From Deinococcus detaillensis (GTDB lineage: Bacteria; Deinococcota; Deinococci; Deinococcales; Deinococcaceae), in contig NZ_VKDB01000009.1 in assembly GCF_007280555.1 (NCBI RefSeq), positions 1 through 64,000 on the forward strand: DNA of 64,000 nucleotides. Reading direction: 5' to 3'. The translations under genes and the position numbers were made by a program. The notes beneath the pieces were generated by a model. That model had not been told where the DNA came from. It was given only the letters and a program-made list of their open reading frames with translations, and did not search any database. Every line of letters begins with the position of its first letter. Position 1 is the first letter of the stretch. Below are positions 16,650-24,299 of the stretch, one piece after another.

Positions 16650-17168
16650 CTCGGTGCGGCACTGGAGCCGGTCTGGGCATCCAGGCAACCCCCCCACAGA
16701 GCTGCCAGCTCCGTGAGCACCACGACGCCGAGGCCGAGCAACAGATGAGGGACTTCCACGACCCAGGGGGCATCACCGTGCAACAGCTGCTGCTGCATGG
16801 TCCCGATCGTGAGCAGGGCCAGCAGCGGCAGCCTAGCACCCGCCAAGTGGCCAGGATGTACAACGGCGAACCGAAACCGACCGCCCCGGCCAGCAGAAAA
16901 CTGGTGCTGGGAAAACCTCCGAAAAAGGCCACCAGGAACGAGAAGGCGGCGGCATTGGGCATCGCCACATGCTGAATGAACCAGGCGTAGCCGACGTGCA
17001 CGTCTGGGTGGGGGAGATCCCGCCATTCTTGGCCAGGGCTTTTCAGGAAGCCCGTGACGGCCATGCCCGCTTTGTCGACCACCCAGATGCACGTCGGATT
17101 GTTGACCTTCCCCCAACCTACGATCAACCACTCGTGGCCCACATACAGGCGCAGCGGCGGCAGGTCGG
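16650..17168 (-). pseudogene. DoxX-family membrane protein, broken
   Basis: On the minus strand: LRLYVGHEWLIVGWGK, AGMAVTGFLKSPGQEW, HPDVHVGYAWFIQHVAMPNAAAFSFLVAFFGG, then hydrophobic sequence that changes register after about 16850 (LPLLALLTIG, LLLGLGVVVLTELAALWGG). This is the layout of DoxX/thiosulfate-quinone oxidoreductase small-subunit-like proteins. The N-terminus has been replaced by IstA sequence at about 17170. With at least one frameshift and no N-terminus it should be inactive. Confidence 0.65.
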
Positions 17169-17169
17169 T

Positions 17170-18002
17170 TGAGATCATGCAGCAGATCCCAGATCGCCTC
17201 GTTGGCTTCGGGAACACTGAAAAAGGCGCGGTTGCGTAAGGGAGCTAGAATGCGCCGTTCAACGATCTGGACATGAACTTCCACCAGGGCTTTATCTCTG
17301 GGTTTGCGGACGCGGGTGGGAATGACGGCAACATCGTAATGCTGAGCGAATTCCTGATAACTGCGGTTGAGTTCCGGTTCGTAGCGGCTGGCGTGCGTAA
17401 CGCCAGCCTTGAGATTGTCCGGCACGATCACCTCAGGAACACCGCCGAAAGATGCCAGCGCCCGGATGTGCGACGAGATCCAGTCGTCACTGTTTTGCGT
17501 TCGGGTGACTTCGGCGTAGGTGTAGTTGCTGGCCCCCAAGGTGGCCACGAAAACCTGTGCTGGATGGATAATTCCAGTACCTGGATGGGTAAGCGGGAGT
17601 GTGAGACCCGCATAATCGACGAATAGCTTCTCGCCTGCCCGGTGCGTCTGACGCATGGTCAGCCCCTGGGTGCCCTTCCACTTTCGGTAATTGTCGTTGA
17701 AGGTCGCGTACTGCCAACCATCGGGATGTTTCTGTCTGTACTCTTCCCAGAGCAGTTGCCGGGTCACACCTTTGCGGCGTAATTCCTGATCGATCTGTAA
17801 CCAGTCCGGCTCGTGGGCGAGCCGGGTTACGGACTGATCCCGGCGGCAAAACAGGAGATCTTCGAGCTGGACATCGTCCAGCTCTGGGGGGAGAGGCCAA
17901 ATGACATTCACCTGCTGGGCACGGATCACGTAATCCTGCACGGTACTTCGGGCCAGCCCCACACTTTGCCCGATCAGGCGGTCACTCAGACCCAGTTCCA
18001 AC
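17170..18002 (-). pseudogene. IS21-family IstA transposase, truncated at both ends
   Basis: From 18001 down: a helix-turn-helix part (LIGQSVGLARSTVQDYVIRA), the rve catalytic core with VDYAGLTLPL and VPDNLKAGV (two catalytic Asp), PTRVRKPRDKALVEVHVQIVERRILAPLRNRAFFSVPEANEAI (Glu region), ending at DLLHDLNRP. The first residues are cut off by the IS6-like element at 18003. The C-terminal third, istB and the IS21 ends are missing because the sequence changes abruptly into a DoxX relic. Confidence 0.85.
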
Positions 18003-18810
18003 GGTTGTGTTGCCTTAATCGGGTCGGGCTAAGCTGACTCGCCATGACCGACCCGAAGCCCTACCGCCACCGTTTCACAATGACCATCATCCAGCACGCC
18101 GTCTGGCTCTACCACCGCTTTCCGCTCAGCTACAGAGATGTTCAAGAATTGCTGCACCAGCGTGGCATCCAGGTCAGCCACGAGACAATCCGCGAATGGT
18201 GCATTAAGTTTGGTCCCCTCTTCGCTGAACATCTTCGCCACCGGGAACCCCGGCGGGGTTCCCGGTGGTACTTGGACGAGGTCTGTACGAAGGTGGATGG
18301 TGTTCGACACTGGCTCTGGAGGGCCGTGGACGAATATGGCTTCGTGCTCGACATTTTGCTCCAGCGACACCGGGACACTGAAGCTGCAAAGACCTTCCTG
18401 ATAAGGCTATTGGGTGAATATAACGTTCCAGAGGTCATTCATACCGATCAGCTTCAGAGCTACGGAGCTGCGATTCGTCAGGTCCCGAGCCTGGCTGACG
18501 TCGACCATCAGGAGGTGATCTCCAAGGCCCGTTGTAACAATATCGTCGAGCAGGAACATCGATCCACACGGCGACAAGAGCGCAATCAGCAGGGGTTCAG
18601 ACGACGGAAACGCGCTCAAGAGTTCCTGAGTTTGCATGCCCGAATCACCAACCTCCACCATCATTCCCGCACCAGTGTTTGCGCCGTAGTGAGAACAAGT
18701 AATCAGAAACGAGCGTTCCAGACATGGTCAACCGTCGCGGCAGGGGTGGCCTGAACCTCAGGCTACCCCTGCCCTTCGTCTGCCGCAGGCCAAGTTAAGG
18801 CAACACAACC
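18003..18810 (+). mobile_element. Apparently intact 808-bp IS6-like insertion sequence
   Basis: Bounded by GGTTGTGTTGCCTTAA at 18003-18018 and its exact complement at 18795-18810, with a single transposase gene covering most of the element. It separates an IstA remnant from an IS3 remnant. The 8-bp flanks differ (GTTCCAAC and ACGCCAAG), so the copy may have formed by recombination or lost one flank by deletion. It is the parent of the 246-bp derivative at 3486 and of the solo ends at 10153 and 10779. Confidence 0.85.
18044..18754 (+). CDS. IS6-like DDE transposase
   Basis: A 236-aa transposase. N-terminal helix-turn-helix region with FPLSYRDVQELLHQRGIQVSHETI; catalytic core with WYLDEVCTKV (Asp), VIHTDQLQSYGAAI (Asp) and NNIVEQEHRSTRRQER (Glu). 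The length and motif spacing fit the IS6/IS26/IS240 group. No stops or shifts interrupt it, so it could be active and could act on the deleted copies that share its ends. Members of this group move by replicative cointegrate formation. Confidence 0.93.
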   Translation: MTDPKPYRHRFTMTIIQHAVWLYHRFPLSYRDVQELLHQRGIQVSHETIREWCIKFGPLFAEHLRHREPRRGSRWYLDEVCTKVDGVRHWLWRAVDEYGFVLDILLQRHRDTEAAKTFLIRLLGEYNVPEVIHTDQLQSYGAAIRQVPSLADVDHQEVISKARCNNIVEQEHRSTRRQERNQQGFRRRKRAQEFLSLHARITNLHHHSRTSVCAVVRTSNQKRAFQTWSTVAAGVA

Positions 18811-19071
18811 ACGCCAAGTATGTCCAGAAGAGGCAATCCCTACGACAACGCTCGCATGGAAAGTTTCTACAAAACTCTCAAAACAGAGGAGGTCGATCTT
18901 CAAGATTATGCTGATCTGGACGATGCACAGCGCCATGTGAACCACTTCATCGGTAAGCTTTACAACCAAGAACGCCTGCATTCCAGTCTCGGCTACGTCC
19001 CACCTGCCGAGTTCGCCGCCCGCTATCATCCAGCCTAGAAGTGACTTGCCTGCTGGTCCTGCGCTTTGGGT
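18811..19071 (+). pseudogene. 3' end of an IS3-family element (OrfB C-terminus and right end)
   Basis: MSRRGNPYDNARMESFYKTLKTEEV...NQERLHSSLGYVPPAEFAARY is the end of an IS3-family OrfB, with the catalytic Glu in the ARMESFYKTLK block. It stops at TAG 19036-19038. The element end TGGAGTGAACCCAAAGCGC is read leftward from 19071. The 5' part was removed at the IS6-like element boundary (18810). This fragment identifies the family of the orphan ends at 4668, 6431 and 95. Confidence 0.85.
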
Positions 19072-19645
19072 TCACTCCAAGACGCTCGAAGCGTTGCACG
19101 ATCTGGTCAAGCTCGGCATGGTGCGCTACATCGGTGCGTCCAATCACTTTGCGTATCAAATTGCACGGGCACAGTACTTGGCCGACTTCAAGGGTTGGAC
19201 GCGGTTTGTGAGCGTGCAAGACCAGTACAACCTGCTTTACCGGGAAGAAGAGCGGGAGATGTTGCCACTGTGCCGTGAGGAAGGCATTGGATTCCTGCCG
19301 TGGAGTCCACTGGCACGGGGCTATCTGGCGGGTAATCGCCGGGGCAGTGAGGGACGAACCACCCGTGGGAGCAGCGACACCATGAGTAAGGCGTTGTTCG
19401 GCAGCGAAACCGACGAAGCGGTGATGAGCGCGGTGGAGGTTGTGGCCCAGGCGCACGGTGTGCGGCCCTCACAGGTGGCGTTGGCTTGGACCCTGCATCA
19501 AGAAGGAGTGACTGCGCCGATTATCGGGGCCAGCAAGATGAATCACTTGGAAGAAGCGGTGGCAGCCGAAGCGCTTAGTCTCAGCGCTGAGGAACTTCAG
19601 GAGTTGGCTGCCCCGTACCGGCCCCGCTCTAGCACCCTCTCGTGA
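19072..19645 (+). pseudogene. Aldo/keto reductase, C-terminal part
   Basis: From TLEALHDLVKLGMVRYIGASNHFAYQ onward this is the second half of an aldo/keto reductase: VSVQDQYNLLYREEEREMLPLCREEGIGFLPWSPLARGYLAGN, GVRPSQVALAWTLHQEGVTAPIIGASKMNHLEEAVAA. About 190 residues remain of about 330. The N-terminal half, with the catalytic Tyr/Lys/Asp, is missing, cut exactly at the IS3-type end at 19071. The closest relatives are AKR subfamilies of the YajO/GSP69 sort, judged by motif only. Confidence 0.85.
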
Positions 19646-19657
19646 AGAACAGCACCG

Positions 19658-19679
19658 TTTGATAAGAGTTCTTATCAAA
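19658..19679. repeat. Perfect 10-bp inverted repeat after the reductase fragment
   Basis: TTTGATAAGA-GT-TCTTATCAAA, followed by an A-run on the plus strand. The missing U-run makes it a poor intrinsic terminator for the plus strand; a protein-binding palindrome is equally possible. Confidence 0.35.
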
Positions 19680-19707
19680 AAATGAATATATAAAAGATGT
19701 AAGTCGT

Positions 19708-19905
19708 TTACTCGCCCAGTTCACGGCGGAGTTTCATCTCGGCCTTCTCGCGTTTGAGTTCCGCGACTTTACGAGCTACCTGCTTGCTGTAGGTATCGTC
19801 AGCAAGTAGCATCAAACAGGCTTCAACCAGATCCTGCATCTGAATCTTTTGGCCTGCAACAGCCCGTTGGTATAGAAACTCATCAGCGTAATCGGCTTCA
19901 CGCGG
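19708..19905 (-). pseudogene. C-terminal fragment of an unknown helical protein
   Basis: About 65 codons without a start, ending TAA at 19708-19710: READYADEFLYQRAVAGQKI, QDLVEACLMLLADDTYSKQVARKVAELKREKAEMKLRRELGE. It is highly helical and charged, reminiscent of plasmid-encoded accessory or partition proteins, but no family is assigned. The upstream end meets a TAA at 19906-19908 where the transposase gene begins to overlap, so its N-terminal part was lost to that insertion. Confidence 0.5.
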
Positions 19906-21346
19906 TTAGGCACAGAGAGGCAAACCGAGACGTCCTGGTCGTTATTCTTGGGGTGTCAGCCAGCCAGGCAGTCACCCTCACCACATTGATTGCTGCGGCG
20001 ACGGTGGCATGTTGAAGTGCTGTTTTTGCCAGTCCCACATAGCGGGTACGCCGGAGTCCAAACGCTCGAATCCCCTGAGAAAGCGTGCCCTCGATCCCTG
20101 CACGCACGTGATACCGGGCCAACCAAGTCGCGGACTGCTCCTCTTGTCGTGCCCAGAGCAGCGCTTCGTGCTGCTCCCTAGGATGCAGCACAATATGGCG
20201 TGGCGAGCTTTTTGCTCGTGTGCACAACGACCGAGCAGCACACGAGGAACAGTCGGATCGGCTGAATTGCAGTTGGATGATCTCGTTTCCGAAAGCGTCC
20301 TTTCCAGGACGCCATTTTGTCGAAGATTTGCCCTCTGGGCAGGTGGCCCGCTGCCGATCCCAATCGATCGAAAAATGCGGCAGATCATAACCCTGACCGG
20401 CTTTGGCTTGCCAACTGCTATTGACCCTCATTGGACCAATCAGGGTAATTTGCTGCTGCTGACTGGTGACCAGCAGTTCGGCATCGGTGTACCCGGCATC
20501 CACCAGATGCTCCTGAGGGCATAACTCTTTCTTGGCGAGTTTTTGTTGAATGGCATGTGTACTGGCCACATCGGGAATCTCGGCAAAGCAGGTCTCACTG
20601 TCCACAATCAAATGAACGCCGTCCTGATCGCAGGTCTCTGTGTAATGCACTTTGTATCCCAGCCATTTCACGCCCCGCTTATCGCTGAAATGGGCTTCCG
20701 GATCGTACGGCGAATGAACGCACTCACCCGTCGGCAGCCATTCCCCAGGCTCTTTCCAACGGCAAGCTTCCGCTTGCCGTTCAAAGTGGTGCTCCCAAAC
20801 CCGTCGCAGTATCTGTACAGCACGACGTTCCCACAAGATGTTCAGCGACGGATCGGTGTCATACGCCCGAATCGCATCCAGCAAGGTGAAGCCGTCCTGA
20901 CCCACCTGAAGGAGATAGGTCGTGCGAGCCGACGGGGCGTGTGGCAGGTGTTTTTCTTCGATCCGCCACGAATACCGGTCAAACCAGGCGGAAAAGAGCT
21001 TTCGCACGCTGAGCCGGTTGCCGCCGCTCAGCGTTTTCAGGCTCTCAGCGTCCAGTCGTGCGTTCCCCGCTTCGGCGCATGCTGCCACCCGCTTACCCCA
21101 GATGAGTGCGCCCAGGCGCTCGCGGTCTCCGTCATTCGCCAGATACTTGGGGCTTACCGTCTCGGAGAGGTCTCCGAGAATAGTCATTAATATTTCGCTG
21201 TATGTTCCTTCGCCGGTGCCGGCCTCCCCGTAGAGCCAGAGCAGCAAGCGCAGCGAAGCCGCGCCCGAGAGGGCGTATCCTGCCACGTCTTGCAAGGTCA
21301 AGACGAGGTCGCTATCACCGGCATAATCGATACTTTTATGACGCAC
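19898..21346 (-). pseudogene. In-frame chimera: P4-type primase fragment fused to IS1182-family transposase
   Basis: One open frame of 482 codons. Residues about 10-115 read as the helicase part of a phage/plasmid P4/D5-type primase: LQDVAGYALSGAASLRLLLWLYGEAGTGEGTYSE, LANDGDRERLGALIWGKRVAACAEAG, ARLDAESLKTLSGGNRLSVR. The P-loop is altered (GEAGTGEGT, Lys replaced). From about residue 118 (WFDRYSWRIEE) to the end it is the catalytic and C-terminal part of an IS1182 transposase (SPYDPEAHFSDKRG, VDAGYTDAELLV, YHVRAGIEGTLSQG, LRRTRYVGLAKT). The IS1182 N-terminal domain is absent. Function is unlikely. Confidence 0.75.
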
Positions 21347-21395
21347 TCAGGCGAACTGCCGCCGACTTTCACAAGTAACCTGTTAGCCTGAGCAC

Positions 21396-22364
21396 ATGAC
21401 CATGGAGATCATGGCCGCACGACTGGATCTGAGTGGCCGCGCCGAACGTCTGGCCCGTTTGGATCCCGATGCCCTACGCAAAGACGCTCTACGCTGGGCA
21501 CGGGACACGGATGAAGAGGGTTTGTGGTCATTGACCGAGTCTTTCCTGGTAACGCGGGGCAGTCGGGGAGCGCGGGTCAGCCCCCATACCCTGACGAGTT
21601 ATCGCCAGGGCTTGCGAACCTTTCTGGCTTGGGCGGTGCCGGGTGGCGTGAGTTTACTGCGACCCCGACCTAACGACGGCTACTCTTAAGCCCGGCATCT
21701 GGAAGACAGAGGGTTAATGCCGGGCAGCGTCAAGATCAGGCTGGCCGCCGCGCGAGCGTTGTACGGAGCACTCCGCTGGGCCGGGGCCAGCGACGCCGCG
21801 CCGCTGACCGACGTACGGGCGGCGCGTGATCCGGTACCGGCCTGGGAAAAACGCAAGCCTTATAGTCAGGCGGACATAAAGAAATTACTGATACGAGCTG
21901 ATCCACAGCAGACCGTTATCTTGCTGCTGGACGCGCACTGCGGCCTGAGGGTCTCCGAGATGCTGGCACTGACCCACACCGACGTGCACCTGGACGGCGA
22001 GCGGCCCTACCTCAGTGTGATGAGCAAACGGCAAAAACGTCAGGAGGTGCCGCTGAGTCAATCTACTGAGCAGGCGCTACGGCAGTGGCTGACCATGGCC
22101 CCACAACTTGGGATACAGGTGCTGACCCTGAAAACCCGCAAAGGCGTCAGTGATCAACTCCGCAAGCTGTGCGCAGTTTCTGAAGTCCGTTACGATGGGC
22201 GGCACGTTCATGGCCTGCGCCACACGGCGGGGACGGAGATTTACCGCCAGACCCGCGATCTGCTGGAAGTGCGCGACCACCTGCGCCACGCCAGCATGGA
22301 CACCAGCGCCATCTACGTCAACCACGTCCGCACCCAGGACAAGGCAATCAACCGTGACTGGTAA
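21396..22364 (+). pseudogene. Tyrosine recombinase (phage-integrase type) with one in-frame stop
   Basis: The N-terminal SAM-like DNA-binding half (ESFLVTRGSRGARVSPHTLTSYRQGLRTFLAWA) ends at TAA right after DGYS. The same frame continues ARHLEDRGLMPGSVKIRLAAARALYGALRWAG into the catalytic domain: CGLRVSEML (Arg), SKRQKRQEVPLS, HGLRHTAGTEIY (His-x-x-Arg), DHLRHASMDTSAIYVNH (His and Tyr). All catalytic residues are present, so the gene was functional until one TAC/TAT-to-TAA type change. A separate start at 21717 would give only the catalytic half. XerC/XerD-like plasmid resolution or integration is likely. Confidence 0.85.
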
Positions 22365-22466
22365 CCGCAGACCACTTCAGGTACTGCCAGCACACGCTGA
22401 ACCAGCGGGCAGGCTGGGCAGGAAGCATCCAGATCGCCGATGCTGAAAAAACCAAAAATATGTAGA

Positions 22467-22814
22467 TCAGCGGCGTACTCTCAACTCGGCAATGGCATCG
22501 ATCCACTGCTCACGGGCATCCTGATACGTGGTCACCAGATACAGCAGTGCGCCGATGGCTTCTTCCTGCGTGACCTCCTCAACGAAGTGATCTTGCAGAT
22601 CGAGCAGCGCTTGCAAGAATTGCTTGCGGGTCTGAAGATCCACGCGGGCATGCACCAATTTGGTGGGCCGAACACTCGGCTCGGCTTGCTGCTGTGACGC
22701 CAATCGTCGCGGGCGCGCTGGCGACTGAATACTCTCAGCACTGACCACTTCCGGGGTCAATGCCGCTTTGAGACCGCTGCCGACTTTGCCAAGCTCAGAG
22801 AACTTGCCGCTCAC
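22467..22814 (-). CDS. Unknown 115-aa partner of the small ParA
   Basis: GTG start overlapping the parA stop by 4 bases (GTGA), so it is coupled to parA. The first 50 residues are Lys/Arg/Pro-rich and look flexible. Residues about 55-110 are helical (VHARVDLQTRKQFLQALLDLQDHFVEEVTQEEAIGALLYLVTTY). VHARVDLQTRKQF followed by two helices is reminiscent of a ribbon-helix-helix, so a ParG/Omega-like centromere-binding role is an attractive inference. No clear family match. Confidence 0.65.
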   Translation of the reverse strand: MSGKFSELGKVGSGLKAALTPEVVSAESIQSPARPRRLASQQQAEPSVRPTKLVHARVDLQTRKQFLQALLDLQDHFVEEVTQEEAIGALLYLVTTYQDAREQWIDAIAELRVRR

Positions 22815-23404
22815 GCCAGCCCCCGGAAGACTTCCTCGCAGTCCTGCCAGCAGCTCTTGGCCAGGCGGTTTCCTCTGACGTCACGTACCAGTACCCCCTG
22901 TTCCGTTGCGTCCCTGAACGCTTCTGAGTAGCGCACTGTGGCCTGAATCGGTGCAGGACCAACATCTGCCAGGGCGGTACGGGCATCTTCGAGTTTGCGG
23001 CCTGGCCGGGTCATGGTGAGCACGACTCTGGCCTTCCCAAGTGCTGGGTCCACGTCTCTCAGAACATCCAGGGTCTGAACCAGCGTGGTCATCGTCATGA
23101 ACTCGGCCGCCACCGGGATCACCACGACGTCGCTGCTCTTGTACAGATCTCGCATGGACGCCTGATCCATGCCGCCGCGTGAGTCAATGACCACATGCTC
23201 ATGCCTCGGCGCTTCCCTGGCCAGTTCCATGACTCCGGCCACGGTAAAGGGCATCTTCCCACTACGGCTCCAGGTCGTGGCGTTGCGGGTTTCATCTTCA
23301 TCCACCAGAAGAGTCTTTCCCTGTCTGGCAAGCATTGCGGCCAGATGAACAGCCAACGTTGTTTTTCCAACACCACCTTTACGACTCAACACGCCAATGA
23401 TCAT
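22811..23404 (-). CDS. ParA-family ATPase, short (type Ib-like)
   Basis: A 197-aa ParA/MinD-type ATPase: deviant Walker A RKGGVGKTT at residues 8-16, VVIDSRGGMDQAS (Walker A' Asp region) and a VVVIPVAAE strand. The length and lack of an N-terminal DNA-binding domain fit the short ParA class of plasmids, which use a small partner protein and an upstream centromere. It is coupled to the 115-aa gene and transcribed away from the iteron cluster 170 bp upstream. Only a weak ribosome binding site is seen before ATG 23404. Confidence 0.88.
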   Translation of the reverse strand: MIIGVLSRKGGVGKTTLAVHLAAMLARQGKTLLVDEDETRNATTWSRSGKMPFTVAGVMELAREAPRHEHVVIDSRGGMDQASMRDLYKSSDVVVIPVAAEFMTMTTLVQTLDVLRDVDPALGKARVVLTMTRPGRKLEDARTALADVGPAPIQATVRYSEAFRDATEQGVLVRDVRGNRLAKSCWQDCEEVFRGLA

Positions 23405-23575
23405 GTTGCAATCTTGACATAAATTGAGCTGAACAGTTGAAGATAGAATTTACTTGATAAGTGACAAATCAACAAACGAACAAAGTTACAACTTGGACTG
23501 AGTATAAAAATGGAAGTGATGGCACCTCATCAGGAAAGGTGGCATCTCTCGCGTATATATTCTTTGCTCTCCATC

Positions 23576-23805
23576 CCTCACTTCGTCCAACCAAATCCCT
23601 CACTTCGTCCAACTTTACGCCTCACTTCGTCCAACTTTGGAGACCAACTTCCCTCACTTCGTCCAACTTCTACTCCGGTTCAAGCCACGAACCTGTGGAT
23701 AACTGCCCCAAATCTAGCCAAAACCCCGTTAGACCCACTCCAAAACTTGGACGAAGTGAGGGAAGTTTTTGGACGAAGTGAGGGATACCCTTGGACGAAG
23801 TGAGG
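23576..23805. repeat. Seven phased 15-bp iterons: replication origin or centromere
   Basis: TTGGACGAAGTGAGG occurs seven times without mismatch. Four copies lie on the minus strand (23576-23590, 23598-23612, 23620-23634, 23652-23666) and three on the plus strand (23747-23761, 23769-23783, 23791-23805). Start-to-start spacing is 22 bp (two helical turns), with one gap of 32. The two arms face each other around an 80-bp core that contains a DnaA box. Such phased iterons are typical of Rep-controlled plasmid origins and of some partition centromeres. Confidence 0.9.
23694..23702 (-). promoter_or_regulatory. Perfect DnaA box in the iteron core
   Basis: TGTGGATAA, the exact complement of the consensus TTATCCACA, in the core between the two iteron arms. 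This favours an origin over a pure centromere. Confidence 0.65.
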
Positions 23806-24299
23806 CATATTCACCTTGGATCTCCCAAAAACACAGCGCATATACCACGCATACTTCTCCCTTGATTGATCAATCAATATCTTTAGTAGTACTTGATATG
23901 ATCAATCAAGCATGCTGGACCCTCCACGAACCAACACTGAACCGATACGGGTCAATGAACTGGACCTAACCCGCGCTGGAATCATAAGTGTGCAAAAAGT
24001 GATGCCAAGCGGGTTTTGCATCAGCGGGCATAATCTTTGATTCAGAAATACCCTCTGAGTCATCATTCCTTTCACTGATTTCTGGAGAATGCTCACTAAA
24101 AACTCATATACTCTTGACATACCTCCACTGCCACGATTGAGCCGCCTGCATGCCACCTCCAACCTCTTTTCAGTCCAAGTAAGAACCATCTCCCATCTGA
24201 ATCATGGGTCTGTCAAGAGTTTTTACAACACATCAGGCGACAGCAGTGATCCCAGAGGTCATCTGTGGCCCAGTATTTCTGAGGCACATGCCGGTACAT
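23806..24299. other. 494-bp AT-rich stretch beside the iterons, no supported gene
   Basis: It holds the perfect 16-bp palindrome TTGATTGATCAATCAA (23862-23877) and a partial inverted copy TGATCAATCAA (23899-23909), both in AT-rich DNA that could be a duplex-unwinding region. The longest frame (95 codons, minus strand, 23902-24189) has no family features. No terminal repeat for the neighbouring transposase-like gene was found here by eye. Confidence 0.45.

Noticed and set aside
23576..23805. CRISPR array
   Set aside because: Repeats are 15 bp, in two orientations, with spacers of 7-17 bp within each arm; iterons fit far better.
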